DNA from: an uncultured Arachnia sp. | GTDB lineage: Bacteria > Actinomycetota > Actinomycetes > Propionibacteriales > Propionibacteriaceae | Assembly: GCA_947493995.1 (NCBI GenBank) | Contig: CANLTJ010000002.1 | Location: forward strand, 248,001-312,000 | DNA length: 64,000 nucleotides | Reading direction: 5' to 3' | Translations under genes and position numbers: made by a program | The notes under the pieces: model-generated | The model's input: the letters and a program-made list of their open reading frames with translations, nothing else | Told to the model about the DNA's origin: nothing | Database searches by the model: none | Shown: one piece after another, positions 6,633 through 15,153 of the stretch | Position numbering within the stretch: position 1 is the first letter of the stretch | Layout: the number at the start of each line of letters is the position of its first letter

Positions 6633-7691
6633 ATGAGCGACGACCAACGTCCCGGCGAATACCCGTCCAACCCAGGCGACGGGGCCAACACCCCGGGCAG
6701 GAGCGCCGAGGACGGCTATCCGACGCAGGAAATCCCGTCGTCGACAGGCGAGTCAGGCAGTCAGGGATACCCTCAGGGTCCGCCCCGACAGAGCTACGGC
6801 CAACAGCCACCACCGGGACGGGGACAGCAACCCCCTCCCGGCCAGGGACAGCAACCTCCCCCGGGCTACGGTCAATCGGGCGGCGGTCAGTATCCCCCAC
6901 CGGGCTACGGACAGCCCGGCTACGGTCAGCCGCCTCCCCCGGGTTACGGGCCACAGGGCTACGGCCAGCCACCACCGCAGGGTTACGGGCCGCAGGGCTA
7001 CGGACCCCCGGGCCACGGTCAGCAACCACCCCCGGGACGGGGGCACCAAGGCGGCGGATACGGCGAACCTCCCAAGAAGTCAAAGACGCCGATCATCGTG
7101 GCGATAGTCGCCGTTGTCCTCGCGCTCATCGCCGCTGCAATCGTCTGGGGCCTCGTCGCAGGCTCTTCGGAGCCGGACCCCATCGCCACTCCCGCCCCGA
7201 CGTCAGTTCCCGAGGACCCCACCCAGGAGCCGGCCGACGACCCCACCGACGACCCCACCGACGATGCGCCCGCAGAATCGATGGACCCGGAAGCCACGCC
7301 ATCCTTCGACGATGATCCGGTCACACAGCCCACCGAGCCCCCGGAGAGCAACGGCCAGGAGCCCCCGGCAAGTGAGGTCCCCGCCATGCCGACAACCGTC
7401 GGCGAGTTCACCGCGCTGGGCGAGGCGGAACCCGAGTTCACCCTGTACACGAGTGACAACATGATGGAGTCGGTCGTCGCCATCTACGCCGATTTCCTCG
7501 TGATCGAGGACTACGCCTCCCAGCTGACCGACACCGAGGAGTTCGGCGCCTGGACCTGCGGCGTGGAGCCGGAATCGGAAGCGACGATGTGTGCGGCCGA
7601 GGCGTACAACGGCATCGTTGCGGTGACCGGCGAGTGGGATGCAGCCACCACGGCGTCCTTCGGAGACGAGTTCCTGGCCGCCTGGCGATAG
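6633..7691 (+). CDS. Gly/Pro/Gln/Tyr-rich membrane protein with extracytoplasmic domain
   Basis: 352 residues. Residues 1-145 are low complexity, with many PPPGYGQ/QQPPPGRGQ units, and are cytoplasmic if the single helix at about 153-177 (TPIIVAIVAVVLALIAAAIV) is oriented N-in. After a Pro/Asp/Glu linker with repeated DDPTDD there is a folded C-terminal domain of about 95 residues. It includes two cysteines (WTCGVEPESEATMCAAEA) that could form a disulfide outside the cell. This architecture is frequent in actinobacteria, but I do not recognise the C-terminal domain. AAGGAGC precedes the ATG. Confidence 0.8.
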   Translation: MSDDQRPGEYPSNPGDGANTPGRSAEDGYPTQEIPSSTGESGSQGYPQGPPRQSYGQQPPPGRGQQPPPGQGQQPPPGYGQSGGGQYPPPGYGQPGYGQPPPPGYGPQGYGQPPPQGYGPQGYGPPGHGQQPPPGRGHQGGGYGEPPKKSKTPIIVAIVAVVLALIAAAIVWGLVAGSSEPDPIATPAPTSVPEDPTQEPADDPTDDPTDDAPAESMDPEATPSFDDDPVTQPTEPPESNGQEPPASEVPAMPTTVGEFTALGEAEPEFTLYTSDNMMESVVAIYADFLVIEDYASQLTDTEEFGAWTCGVEPESEATMCAAEAYNGIVAVTGEWDAATTASFGDEFLAAWR

Positions 7692-7813
7692 ACGACGGCG
7701 ACGCGAGGCGGCACCCTTCACTGGGCGGCCGCCCCGCCCGCCACCGTCTCCGCAGCTCGTCGAAACCGGACATAGGGACTCGCCCCCAGGCATCGCCTAG
7801 TACCTTCGGGGCC

Positions 7814-9010
7814 ATGACACTTCGTGTGGCCTTCGTGTCGATGCACACGTCCCCAGCCGAGCAAGCCGGCACGGCGGACGCGGGCGGCATGAATGTCCTC
7901 ATCCGCTCCCTGGCCGCTGCCCTTGGCCAGCAAGGAGTCTCTGTCCATTTCATCACCCGCCGGTCCGATCCCCGCCAGCCCGCCCGCATGGACATGGGCG
8001 ACGGCGTGGTCCTGCACCACGTCGATGCAGGCCCAGCCACATCACTGCCCAAAAGCCTCATCGACGCGCACATCGACGCATTCAGAGAGGGGTTGCGGGC
8101 GCTCGGGCCCTTCGACCTGATGCACTCCCATCACTGGATGTCCGGCGTCGCCGCCCTCCCCGTGGCCCGCGAACGGGGCATCCCCCACGTGATGACGTTC
8201 CACTCCGTCGCGGCCCACCCCAACTCCCCGCTGCGCGACGGCGAACCACCCGAGAGCCCGGCCCGACTGGACGGCGAGGTGAGCTGCGCCACCCAGTCCG
8301 ACCTCGTCATCGCCGTCTCCCACCACGAGGCCGCCGTCGTGATCGGCCGGTGCGGTGCGGAACCGGAACAGGTGGCCATCGTGCGCCCCGGCGTGGATGT
8401 GGAACTCTTCCACCCCTCCGACGAGGTGTGGACGCCGTCGGCAGACATCCGTCCCGGATACCTGTTGTTCGCCGCCCGGCTGCAACCCCTCAAAGGAGCC
8501 GACATCGCCATCGCCGCGCTCGGCGAGGTACCCGAGGACGAAAGACCGGATCTGGTGGTGGTGGGCCAGACATCCGCCGATTTCAGCGGCTACGAGGCAG
8601 AGCTTCACCAGTTGGTCGCAGACCTCGGTCTGGAGCAGCGCCTCACCTTCCTGCCGGGACAGGATCGGCCCGCGCTGGCACGGCTCATGCGCCACGCGGC
8701 GCTCGTGCTGGTGCCGTCGCACTCCGAGACCTTCGGACTGGTCGCGCTGGAAGCCTCCGCCTCCGGCACACCCGTGCTGGCCGCCGCTGCCGGCGGGCTC
8801 ACCGAAGCCATCTGCAACACCCACACCGGTATGCTGGTTCCCGAGCACGACGCCAGCATCTGGGGCCAAGAACTCACCGCCCTGCTGCGCGACGGGGACC
8901 GCCGCCGGGACATGGGACTCCGCGGCAGGGAGCGCGCCCTCACCATGACCTGGCCCAAGGTGGCCGCACGCACCCTCACCCTGTATCGACGACTCCTGGA
9001 GGATTCATGA
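7814..9010 (+). CDS. GT4-family glycosyltransferase, MshA-like
   Basis: 398 residues with the GT-B fold. The N-terminal SMHTSPAEQAG and DAGGMNVLIRSLAAAL recall the nucleotide-sugar glycosyltransferase MshA, which joins GlcNAc to inositol-3-phosphate in mycothiol synthesis. The donor-site motif ETFGLVALEAS with E-x7-E lies near residue 304. The next gene, overlapping by 4 bp, is a PIG-L deacetylase, the activity that follows MshA, so a mycothiol-like role is attractive. However, the enzyme could also serve another glycoconjugate. TACCTT at 7801-7806 sits 7 nt before the ATG (leaderless-type start). Confidence 0.78.
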   Translation: MTLRVAFVSMHTSPAEQAGTADAGGMNVLIRSLAAALGQQGVSVHFITRRSDPRQPARMDMGDGVVLHHVDAGPATSLPKSLIDAHIDAFREGLRALGPFDLMHSHHWMSGVAALPVARERGIPHVMTFHSVAAHPNSPLRDGEPPESPARLDGEVSCATQSDLVIAVSHHEAAVVIGRCGAEPEQVAIVRPGVDVELFHPSDEVWTPSADIRPGYLLFAARLQPLKGADIAIAALGEVPEDERPDLVVVGQTSADFSGYEAELHQLVADLGLEQRLTFLPGQDRPALARLMRHAALVLVPSHSETFGLVALEASASGTPVLAAAAGGLTEAICNTHTGMLVPEHDASIWGQELTALLRDGDRRRDMGLRGRERALTMTWPKVAARTLTLYRRLLEDS

Positions 9011-9747
9011 AGATCTGCTTCGTCCACGCCCACCCCGACGACGAGACCCTCGCCACCGGCGCCCTGATCGCCCACCTGGTTGAGGAGGGCCACGACGTGT
9101 CCGTGCTCACCGCCACCCGGGGCGAGATGGGTGAGGTGGTCCCAGGACCGTACTCGGCCCTCGCCGGCACCCCGGAACTGGAGATGCGGCGCGAGGAGGA
9201 ACTTGCGGGCGCCCTCCAGGTGCTGGGCGTCTCGCAAACTGCGTTCCTCGGAGCCGCACCCGCCCGCGCCGACGGCCTCAAGGATCGCCGCTACCTGGAC
9301 TCCGGCATGCGCTGGGTAACCGAGAACATCGCCGGCCCGGCCGAACACTCCGACGAACGCTCCCTGTGCGCCGCGTCGCAGGACGAGGTGCTGCTGGACG
9401 TCATCGCCTACCTGCGCCACGTGGGCGCGGACCTTGCGATCAGCTACGGCGCCGACGGCGGCTACGGCCACCCGGACCACGTCGCCATGCACCACGCCAC
9501 CCGGCACGCCGCCGCCGAACTGGGCATCGGTTTCGCCGCCATCAGCCACGAGCCCGGCCCGGGCGTCCACTGGTTCGAGCTGGAGCACCTGAAACCGCTG
9601 GTCATTGAGGCTCTCGGTCACCACCAGACGCAGCTGACCGTCGACGACGAGAGACTCACGCACTCAGGCGGTCAACCCGACGTGGTTAGAGCCTCCGTCG
9701 GGCTGAAGGGCGACGCAGAGATCCCGCGGACAGGGACTGTCGGCTGA
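9007..9747 (+). CDS. PIG-L family deacetylase, MshB-like
   Basis: 246 residues. AHPDDE at residues 8-13 supplies two zinc ligands and the catalytic Asp, and GYGHPDH near residue 155 supplies the third ligand, the signature of PIG-L/MshB N-deacetylases. MshB removes acetyl from GlcNAc-inositol in mycothiol synthesis. The ATGA overlap with the MshA-like gene puts both steps under coupled translation. It is shorter than typical MshB (about 290-300 residues) and lacks its extra C-terminal region, so a related sugar deacetylase is possible. Confidence 0.75.
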   Translation: MKICFVHAHPDDETLATGALIAHLVEEGHDVSVLTATRGEMGEVVPGPYSALAGTPELEMRREEELAGALQVLGVSQTAFLGAAPARADGLKDRRYLDSGMRWVTENIAGPAEHSDERSLCAASQDEVLLDVIAYLRHVGADLAISYGADGGYGHPDHVAMHHATRHAAAELGIGFAAISHEPGPGVHWFELEHLKPLVIEALGHHQTQLTVDDERLTHSGGQPDVVRASVGLKGDAEIPRTGTVG

Positions 9748-9772
9748 CCGACGTCCCCGTCCGCGCCCCCTT

Positions 9773-10981
9773 CTACCGCGCCGAGGAGGCGCCACCCTTG
9801 CGGTCGTCGGCGCTCCGGCGGGCGGACGAATTCTTGTCATCGCGTGTATCCGGGTCGTCCCCGTCGTCACGCTTCTCCGAGTCACTCCGGTTGTCGTAGT
9901 CCTCGTCGGCGTGCTCCTCGCGCAGCTCCTCGCCCCTCTCGATGAGCTTCTCCTCCTTCTCCTCCTGCTTCTCCACCTTCGAGGTGTCGCGCAGCGGAAG
10001 CTGAACGCTCTCCTCGGCCTCGAGACCGGCCTGCAGCTCACGTCCGCGTTCCACCTCGGCGTCGATCTCGGCACCCAGCAGCAACACGTTGTTCACAATC
10101 CAGAGGCCCAGAAGCAGAATGATGACCGAGCCGATGATGCCGTAGGTGGCGCTGTAGGACGAGAAGTTGCTGACGTAGAAGGCGAAGGCCGCCACGGCAA
10201 TCGCCGAAACAACCAGCGCCACCAACGAGCCCATGCTGATCCAGCGGAACTTGGGCTGCTCGACATTGGGCGTGAAGTAGTAGAGCAGGGCGATGACCAG
10301 CACTGCCAGGGCGATCACCACGGGCCACTTGGCGATGCTCCAGACCATCAGGGCGGTGTCGCCAAGCCCGATGAGGTCACCGACCGCGGATGCCACGCCG
10401 CCCGAAAGAGCCAGGGCGAAGACGATGACAGCCACGATGATGAGCATGACGAGGGTCAGCAGGAGCATTGTCGGCTTCAGCTTCCAGAAGGGGCGCCCCT
10501 CCTCCACCTCATAGATGCGATTCATGGCCCGACCAAAGGCACCCGTGTACCCCGAAGCGGTCCACAGCGCGCCGAGAATACCGACGACAAGTGCGAGGCC
10601 GGCTCCCGTCTGCGTTGTCAACCGTTCGATGGTGGGCTCCAGCAGTCTCTGCAAGTCCTCGGGAGCGTAGTCGCTGATCCAGCCGTTGATGGCCGAGGCC
10701 GTCTGTTCGCCCTGCCCGAAGACACCGAGAAGCGAGACGAGCGCCAACAGCGCAGGGAACATCGACAGCACCGCGAAGTACGTCAGGGACGCCGCCAGGT
10801 CGGTGACATCGTCCTTACTGAACTCGTAAATGCCGCGTTTGAAGATGTACTTCCAGCTTGGCTTGCTCACATCCGTCGGACCATCTGGCTTGCGAGAGTC
10901 CTCCGGATGGGGGGCGTTGTCCGCCTTCTCCTTGGATCTCTGAACAGTGTCGTCGCTCACGTTGATCTCCTGCTGTGTCAT
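9773..10981 (-). CDS. YihY/BrkB family membrane protein
   Basis: 402 residues. About six hydrophobic segments lie between residues 55 and 315, including DVTDLAASLTYFAVLSMFPA, characteristic of the YihY/BrkB (formerly 'ribonuclease BN') family of unknown function. The last 90 residues are a strongly charged, Asp/Arg/Glu-rich tail, probably disordered and cytoplasmic. The ATG at 10981 (MTQQEINVSDD) was preferred to a start 60 bases upstream because homology begins after a polar N-terminus. It converges with the deacetylase gene 25 bp away. Confidence 0.85.
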   Translation of the reverse strand: MTQQEINVSDDTVQRSKEKADNAPHPEDSRKPDGPTDVSKPSWKYIFKRGIYEFSKDDVTDLAASLTYFAVLSMFPALLALVSLLGVFGQGEQTASAINGWISDYAPEDLQRLLEPTIERLTTQTGAGLALVVGILGALWTASGYTGAFGRAMNRIYEVEEGRPFWKLKPTMLLLTLVMLIIVAVIVFALALSGGVASAVGDLIGLGDTALMVWSIAKWPVVIALAVLVIALLYYFTPNVEQPKFRWISMGSLVALVVSAIAVAAFAFYVSNFSSYSATYGIIGSVIILLLGLWIVNNVLLLGAEIDAEVERGRELQAGLEAEESVQLPLRDTSKVEKQEEKEEKLIERGEELREEHADEDYDNRSDSEKRDDGDDPDTRDDKNSSARRSADDRKGGASSAR

Positions 10982-11079
10982 GGGGCGGGGTCCGTCGAAA
11001 CGCCCCACACTGTACAAAGCTGCGGGGTCAGCGAGTCCCACCCACTGGGGTGACGCTCGAGCCCCCTACCCTAGGCACC

Positions 11080-11718
11080 ATGCCAACCGATCCTCGCAGC
11101 GCCGCGCCGTACCGTCACGTTTTCTGGGACATGGGCGGCACCATCGTCAACACCTATCCGCAACTCGATGCCGCGTTGGCCGACGTCATCCGCAGTCACG
11201 GCCACGACGTCGAAGACCACGACGTTGCCCTCCTGACCCGCCGCTCCACCGGCGAGGCCATCTCGACGCTGGCCGTGCGCCACGAGATCGATGCATCGGA
11301 GTTCCGCGCGGCTGAGGCGGCTCTCAAGGAGCACTGGCGCACCTCTCCCCCGCCGCCCATGCCCGGCATCCGGGAGGCAATGGCCCGGGTTTCCGGCCTG
11401 AACTTGGTGGTGACGCATCGTGAGCGCGCCAGTGCGGAATCGCTGCTGGCGTCGCTGCGGATCGTCGTGGACGACCTCATCTGCGCTCCCGACGGCCATC
11501 CCCGTAAACCAGACCCCACCATGGACCTAATCCTGTTGGAGCGCCATGGCCTCGATGCCCGGGACTGCATCGCCGTCGGCGACCGACCCCTCGACGCCAC
11601 CGCTGCCCACGCCGCAGGCATCGCCGCGGTGCTGTTGCAGACGCCCCGGATTCCGCTCGAGAACGACGCCGAATACCAGATCGAACACCTTGCGGAACTG
11701 CTGCCCCTGCTGGGGTGA
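11080..11718 (+). CDS. HAD-superfamily hydrolase, atypical motif I
   Basis: 212 residues. Motif I reads WDMGGTI: the nucleophile Asp17 is present, but the usual second Asp two positions later is Gly, as in some non-phosphatase or phosphoglucomutase-like HAD branches. Motif II is VVTHRE, motif III the K of GHPRKPDPTMD, and motif IV VGDRPLDATAA. A small helical cap lies at about residues 25-90. The substrate is unknown. TACCCT at 11067-11072 lies 7 nt before the ATG, fitting a leaderless start. The first MITE-like element begins 70 bp after the stop. Confidence 0.8.
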   Translation: MPTDPRSAAPYRHVFWDMGGTIVNTYPQLDAALADVIRSHGHDVEDHDVALLTRRSTGEAISTLAVRHEIDASEFRAAEAALKEHWRTSPPPPMPGIREAMARVSGLNLVVTHRERASAESLLASLRIVVDDLICAPDGHPRKPDPTMDLILLERHGLDARDCIAVGDRPLDATAAHAAGIAAVLLQTPRIPLENDAEYQIEHLAELLPLLG

Positions 11719-11788
11719 GGGGTGGCAACGGTGCGAAGCATGACCCGTCGATCTCGCAAGCCGTCGCCCTGGGATGAGGCGCGGCTTA

Positions 11789-11950
11789 GGGAAGCGCTGA
11801 TCAATGCTGTTCTCGGCGAGGACGTGGCGGGCGGGATGAGATGGTGTCACGACATCTGGTGCGTGTACTGGATGTCCATATCCAGATGGTGGGGCGCCAG
11901 ATCGCCCGATCCGGTGCGCCGCAGCCAGGACATGGTTGATCAGTGGTTCC
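11789..11950 (+). mobile_element. MITE-like element, copy 1
   Basis: 162-bp element with imperfect terminal inverted repeats: GGGAAGCGCTGATCAA at the left and the complement of GGAACCACTGATCAA at the right. A near-identical inverted copy lies at 13329-13491. I count one 1-base insertion and about four substitutions over the whole length. It encodes no complete protein, although it supplies a frame (REALINAVLGEDVAGGMRW). Its right end abuts the TAA stop of the carboxylesterase gene. No unambiguous target duplication is visible. A deletion derivative of an IS that keeps the IS ends would look like this; the parent IS family cannot be named. Confidence 0.75.
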
Positions 11951-13252
11951 TTAGGAGGCGGAGACCTGCAGGATGCCGGGGATCTCGGTGACCCCGCTGC
12001 GCCCGGTCCGGGCGAAGTGCGCCCACATGTTGCGCATGGGGCGGCCCTGCCGCTGCACCTCCTCCAGAGCCTGGCCCTCCAACAGTTCACCCACCTCCCA
12101 CGCGCGGGTGGGGAACAGCAGCGCCAGCTCAATGACGTGGGCGCCCTGGAACCGCGGACCGGCACCCCAGTCCACGCGGTACCGTTCCGCATACCCGCCG
12201 GCGCTGCGATGTCGATTCACGAAGCTGTCGATGGCGTCGTCGTAGATCCGCCTCGTGGTGCGGGCGACGGCGGCCTCGTAGAGCCTGCGACCCAGCCGTG
12301 TCCGCTTCAGGCGGGAGAACACTGGCGTGAGCTCAGCGAAGAGTGCTGTCTCGCGGTTGTTGGAGCCGATGAGCACGTCCACGCCGGGAGCCGCCTTGCG
12401 CCACGCTGCATCCAGCTCCGATTCCGCGGGCACAGGGTCGTGGCCGTACTGGGTGCCGAACGGCATGGCCGCCACCCAGCCGAAACGCCCCAGTCCACGA
12501 ATCAGCGGCTTTTGCTGGCGGACCATCTCCTCGTTGGTCAGGACTTCCGGAAGGGTGTGGAGTCGTGCGGACATCGTGGCTGACATGGCTGCGCGGCCGC
12601 GCGTGATCCCGAGAGGTGGGCTCTGGATGATGGCGCGACGGAACAGCCCGCGCGCGCCGTCGCTGATCATGAGGTGGGCCACCGAGTCCGCGCCTGCTGA
12701 CTGGCCGAACAGCGTCACAAGGTTGGGGTCCCCTCCGAAGGCAGCGATGTTGCGTCGCACCCAGCGAAGTGCCTCCAGCTGGTCCAGCAAGCCAAGGTTG
12801 GCCGGGCGACCCTCGCCTCCCAGGAAGCCCAGCGGACCGAGGCGGTAGGTGATCGTCACGACAACGACGCGCTGTTCACGGACGAGCAGCGCGGGATCGC
12901 TGTACGTCTCGTCGCCTCCGCCGGTCTCGTAGGAGCCGCCGTGGATCCACACCATGACGGGTAGCGCCTCGTCCGGTTGGGCGTCGCCGGGCGTGGTGAT
13001 GGAGAGGAACTGGCAGTGTTCGTCGACACCCAGGTCGCGCCGTTCGCTCTCGTCGGTCTGCAGGGGATTTGCGCGCTGGGGGCAGCGCGGAGACCACTGC
13101 GTCGCGTCGATGTCGCCGTGGGCGGCCGGCTCGGGTTCGGGCCTGCCGAAGCGTTTCGCGCGTGCGTAGCGAATCCCCGTGTAGCGCCGGACCTCTCCGT
13201 CGGCACGGCCGACGACGGTACCGGCCAGACATTCGACGCGCAGGGGATTCAT
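11951..13252 (-). CDS. Type B carboxylesterase
   Basis: 433 residues of the alpha/beta-hydrolase carboxylesterase family. The oxyanion-hole motif is VWIHGGSYETGGG and the nucleophile elbow is LFGQSAGADSV (G-x-S-x-G). FGGDPNLVTLFG, typical of the family, precedes the serine. Family members hydrolyse esters; the substrate is unknown. Length is slightly short (about 480-550 is usual) because the C-terminal part is reduced. GGAG lies 8 nt before the ATG at 13252. The gene is framed by two inverted MITE-like elements, one directly at its stop codon and one about 80 bp upstream of its start. Confidence 0.88.
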   Translation of the reverse strand: MNPLRVECLAGTVVGRADGEVRRYTGIRYARAKRFGRPEPEPAAHGDIDATQWSPRCPQRANPLQTDESERRDLGVDEHCQFLSITTPGDAQPDEALPVMVWIHGGSYETGGGDETYSDPALLVREQRVVVVTITYRLGPLGFLGGEGRPANLGLLDQLEALRWVRRNIAAFGGDPNLVTLFGQSAGADSVAHLMISDGARGLFRRAIIQSPPLGITRGRAAMSATMSARLHTLPEVLTNEEMVRQQKPLIRGLGRFGWVAAMPFGTQYGHDPVPAESELDAAWRKAAPGVDVLIGSNNRETALFAELTPVFSRLKRTRLGRRLYEAAVARTTRRIYDDAIDSFVNRHRSAGGYAERYRVDWGAGPRFQGAHVIELALLFPTRAWEVGELLEGQALEEVQRQGRPMRNMWAHFARTGRSGVTEIPGILQVSAS

Positions 13253-13328
13253 GGACACTCCACAGTAGACGGGCCTCCAGAGTGCCACGCCCCGGTTCCG
13301 AGTTCCGTTCCTCAGTCGCCCGCTCTGG

Positions 13329-13491
13329 GGAACCGCTGCTCAATCATGTCCTGGCTGCGGCGCACCGGATCGGGCGATCTGGCGCCCCACCATCTGGATA
13401 TGGACATCGAAGTACACGCACCAGATGTCGTGACACCATCTCATCCCGCCCGCCACGTCCTCGCCGAGAACAGCATTGATCAGCGCTTCCC
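13329..13491 (-). mobile_element. MITE-like element, copy 2 (inverted)
   Basis: 163 bp, the reverse complement of the element at 11789-11950 with about 97% identity by eye. The terminal inverted repeats are GGGAAGCGCTGATCAATG and GGAACCGCTGCTCAATC, agreeing better with each other than in copy 1. It occupies most of the 365-base gap between the carboxylesterase start and the next gene; the remaining 126 bases hold the promoter of the phosphatase gene and nothing else I can identify. Confidence 0.75.
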
Positions 13492-13617
13492 TAGCGCGTT
13501 GTGGGGCCCGTATGGCGTAAGTGAGGAACAGAAGTCGCGTTTGCTTGTGACAGTTGAAGCTCTCGGCCGCACCAACCCCGACACGAGAGCCTTTCCAAGC
13601 GTGGTTAGGCTGGATGC

Positions 13618-14226
13618 ATGCGTTTGATCCTGATCCGCCACGGTGAAACACAGTCCAACGTCGACCGACTCCTGGACACCGCCCATCCCGGCGCACCCCT
13701 CACGGCCAAGGGCGTGCAGCAGGCACACGACCTGGTGGAAGCGATCGCGGACGAGAAGATCGACGCCCTGTTCGTCTCCACCCTGACCCGCGCCCAGCAG
13801 ACCGCCGCCCCCCTTGCCGTAAATCGGGGTTTGCCTGCGACCATCATCGAGGGCATCCACGAGATCCCTGCCGGCGTCGAGGAGATGAGTGCGGACTGGC
13901 GGGCCTACGTCGGCATGTTGGAGTCATGGTCGCCGACGAACATGGATGCCAAGCTGGAGCAGAGCGAAAGCGCCCGGGAGTTCATGGAGCGCTTCGACGC
14001 CGCCATCGCCGCGATGGAGGCTGAGGGTCATCAGTCGGTGGCCGTCGTCAGCCACGGCGCCGCGCTGAGGGTGTGGGCACTGGCCAAGGACCCCGGTGCA
14101 GCTCGCCACGTCACCGGCCCGCTGCGCAACACCGAGTGGATCGTGCTGACTGGGTCCTCCGAACAGGGATGGCGGGTGGAGCGCTGGGGACCGTACTCCA
14201 TCGCTGACCAGTCCATCTCCGCCTGA
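13618..14226 (+). CDS. Histidine phosphatase (phosphoglycerate mutase-like)
   Basis: 202 residues. The RHG motif LILIRHGETQSN (catalytic His8) is at the N-terminus, and the second histidine lies in VAVVSHGAAL near residue 140. Phosphate-pocket arginines are in STLTRAQQT. The family includes cofactor-dependent phosphoglycerate mutases and broad-specificity phosphatases; the short length and lack of mutase-specific segments favour a phosphatase. TAGGCT lies 6 nt before the ATG with no Shine-Dalgarno (leaderless type). Confidence 0.85.
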   Translation: MRLILIRHGETQSNVDRLLDTAHPGAPLTAKGVQQAHDLVEAIADEKIDALFVSTLTRAQQTAAPLAVNRGLPATIIEGIHEIPAGVEEMSADWRAYVGMLESWSPTNMDAKLEQSESAREFMERFDAAIAAMEAEGHQSVAVVSHGAALRVWALAKDPGAARHVTGPLRNTEWIVLTGSSEQGWRVERWGPYSIADQSISA

Positions 14227-14241
14227 ACCGGGGGCTGACCC

Positions 14242-14580
14242 GTGGCGGACGACGCCCTCATCGAGCACATCCTGCGCGCCGTCGAAGCGGTGCCTCCCGG
14301 CCGGGTCGCAACGTATGGCGACATCGCCTCCATCGTCGGCATCGGCCCCCGGCACGTCGGCAATGTGCTGAGCCGGTGGGGCCACAGCGCCCCGTGGTGG
14401 CGCATTACGAACAGCAAGGGAGAACTCCCCACACCGCTCCTGGAACAGGCCCACCCCCGCTGGCGGGAGGAGGGCACACCCACAAAGCCCTCGGGTGGTT
14501 GCCACCTCGACGAATGCCGAGCCGATCTCGCTGTCCTGGAAAGAGAGTGGGAGCGCTCCGTCGCCGACGTCCCGCGCTGA
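14242..14580 (+). CDS. Alkyltransferase-like protein (ATL, MGMT fold without Cys)
   Basis: 112 residues. VPPGRVATYGDIASIVG is the DNA-binding helix-turn-helix and Arg-finger region of O6-alkylguanine transferases, and RHVGNVLSRW follows it. The active-site PCHR is replaced by PWWR (GHSAPWWRITN), so the methyl-accepting cysteine is missing. ATL proteins bind O6-alkylguanine in DNA and pass it to nucleotide excision repair instead of repairing it. It starts with GTG 15 bp after the phosphatase stop, so the two are probably cotranscribed. Confidence 0.85.
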   Translation: MADDALIEHILRAVEAVPPGRVATYGDIASIVGIGPRHVGNVLSRWGHSAPWWRITNSKGELPTPLLEQAHPRWREEGTPTKPSGGCHLDECRADLAVLEREWERSVADVPR

Positions 14581-14626
14581 GCGGCGAGTACCGACGCCCG
14601 ATCCCCAGCGCACCTACGATAGGTGC

Positions 14627-15058
14627 ATGGGCAAAGTAGGAGTCGTCATCAAGGCCGCCACCGGAGTCGTCGCCGCCACGACAACGCTCGTCACTCTCCT
14701 CAAAGACAACCCGCAGCTCACCGAAGGGGTCAGCGCCACCGTCGACAAGCTGAAAGCAGCCACCAGTTCCAACAATCCCAAAGTTCGTTTCGACGGCCGA
14801 ATCCAGGCGATCGAGACGTGCGCCGATGCTGTCTCGGAGAACTTCCCCGAGCTCAGCGAACCAGCCGAGTGGCGACGAAAAGCCTCCGCCCTCCGGGTGC
14901 GAGGCGAACTCGTGTGGAACTCCCAGCAGGGTAGAGAACGCAAAAAGGCTATGGCGGAGCTGAACGAGGAAACCGCTTCGCTACTGCACAACGTGAACGC
15001 ACGCCTGTCCCAACTGAGCACTTCCACCACAGGATCGCCCGTCATCGACGCGGAGTGA
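14627..15058 (+). CDS. Hypothetical protein, actinobacterial
   Basis: 143 residues. The N-terminus MGKVGVVIKAATGVVAATTT is weakly hydrophobic and may be a membrane-associated helix. The rest is a basic/acidic helical protein (SEPAEWRRKASALRVRGELVW, REKKAMAELNEETASLL-like segments). I recall similar short proteins of unknown function (DUF6474-type) in this group but cannot confirm it. TACGAT at 14615-14620 lies 6 nt upstream of the ATG, a clear leaderless arrangement. Confidence 0.65.
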   Translation: MGKVGVVIKAATGVVAATTTLVTLLKDNPQLTEGVSATVDKLKAATSSNNPKVRFDGRIQAIETCADAVSENFPELSEPAEWRRKASALRVRGELVWNSQQGRERKKAMAELNEETASLLHNVNARLSQLSTSTTGSPVIDAE

Positions 15059-15153
15059 TGACGGGCACGGACTCCGACCCCGCCCACTCCAGGACAAGCC
15101 TGCTCGGATAGTGTTCGTGGTGGTGCTTGACATCACTTTCTGAACGGAGACCG

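Noticed and set aside
15059..15153. Cobalamin riboswitch in front of mutA
   Set aside because: Only 95 bases separate the genes and I could not find the B12-box (GCCACTG-type) or its partner helices.
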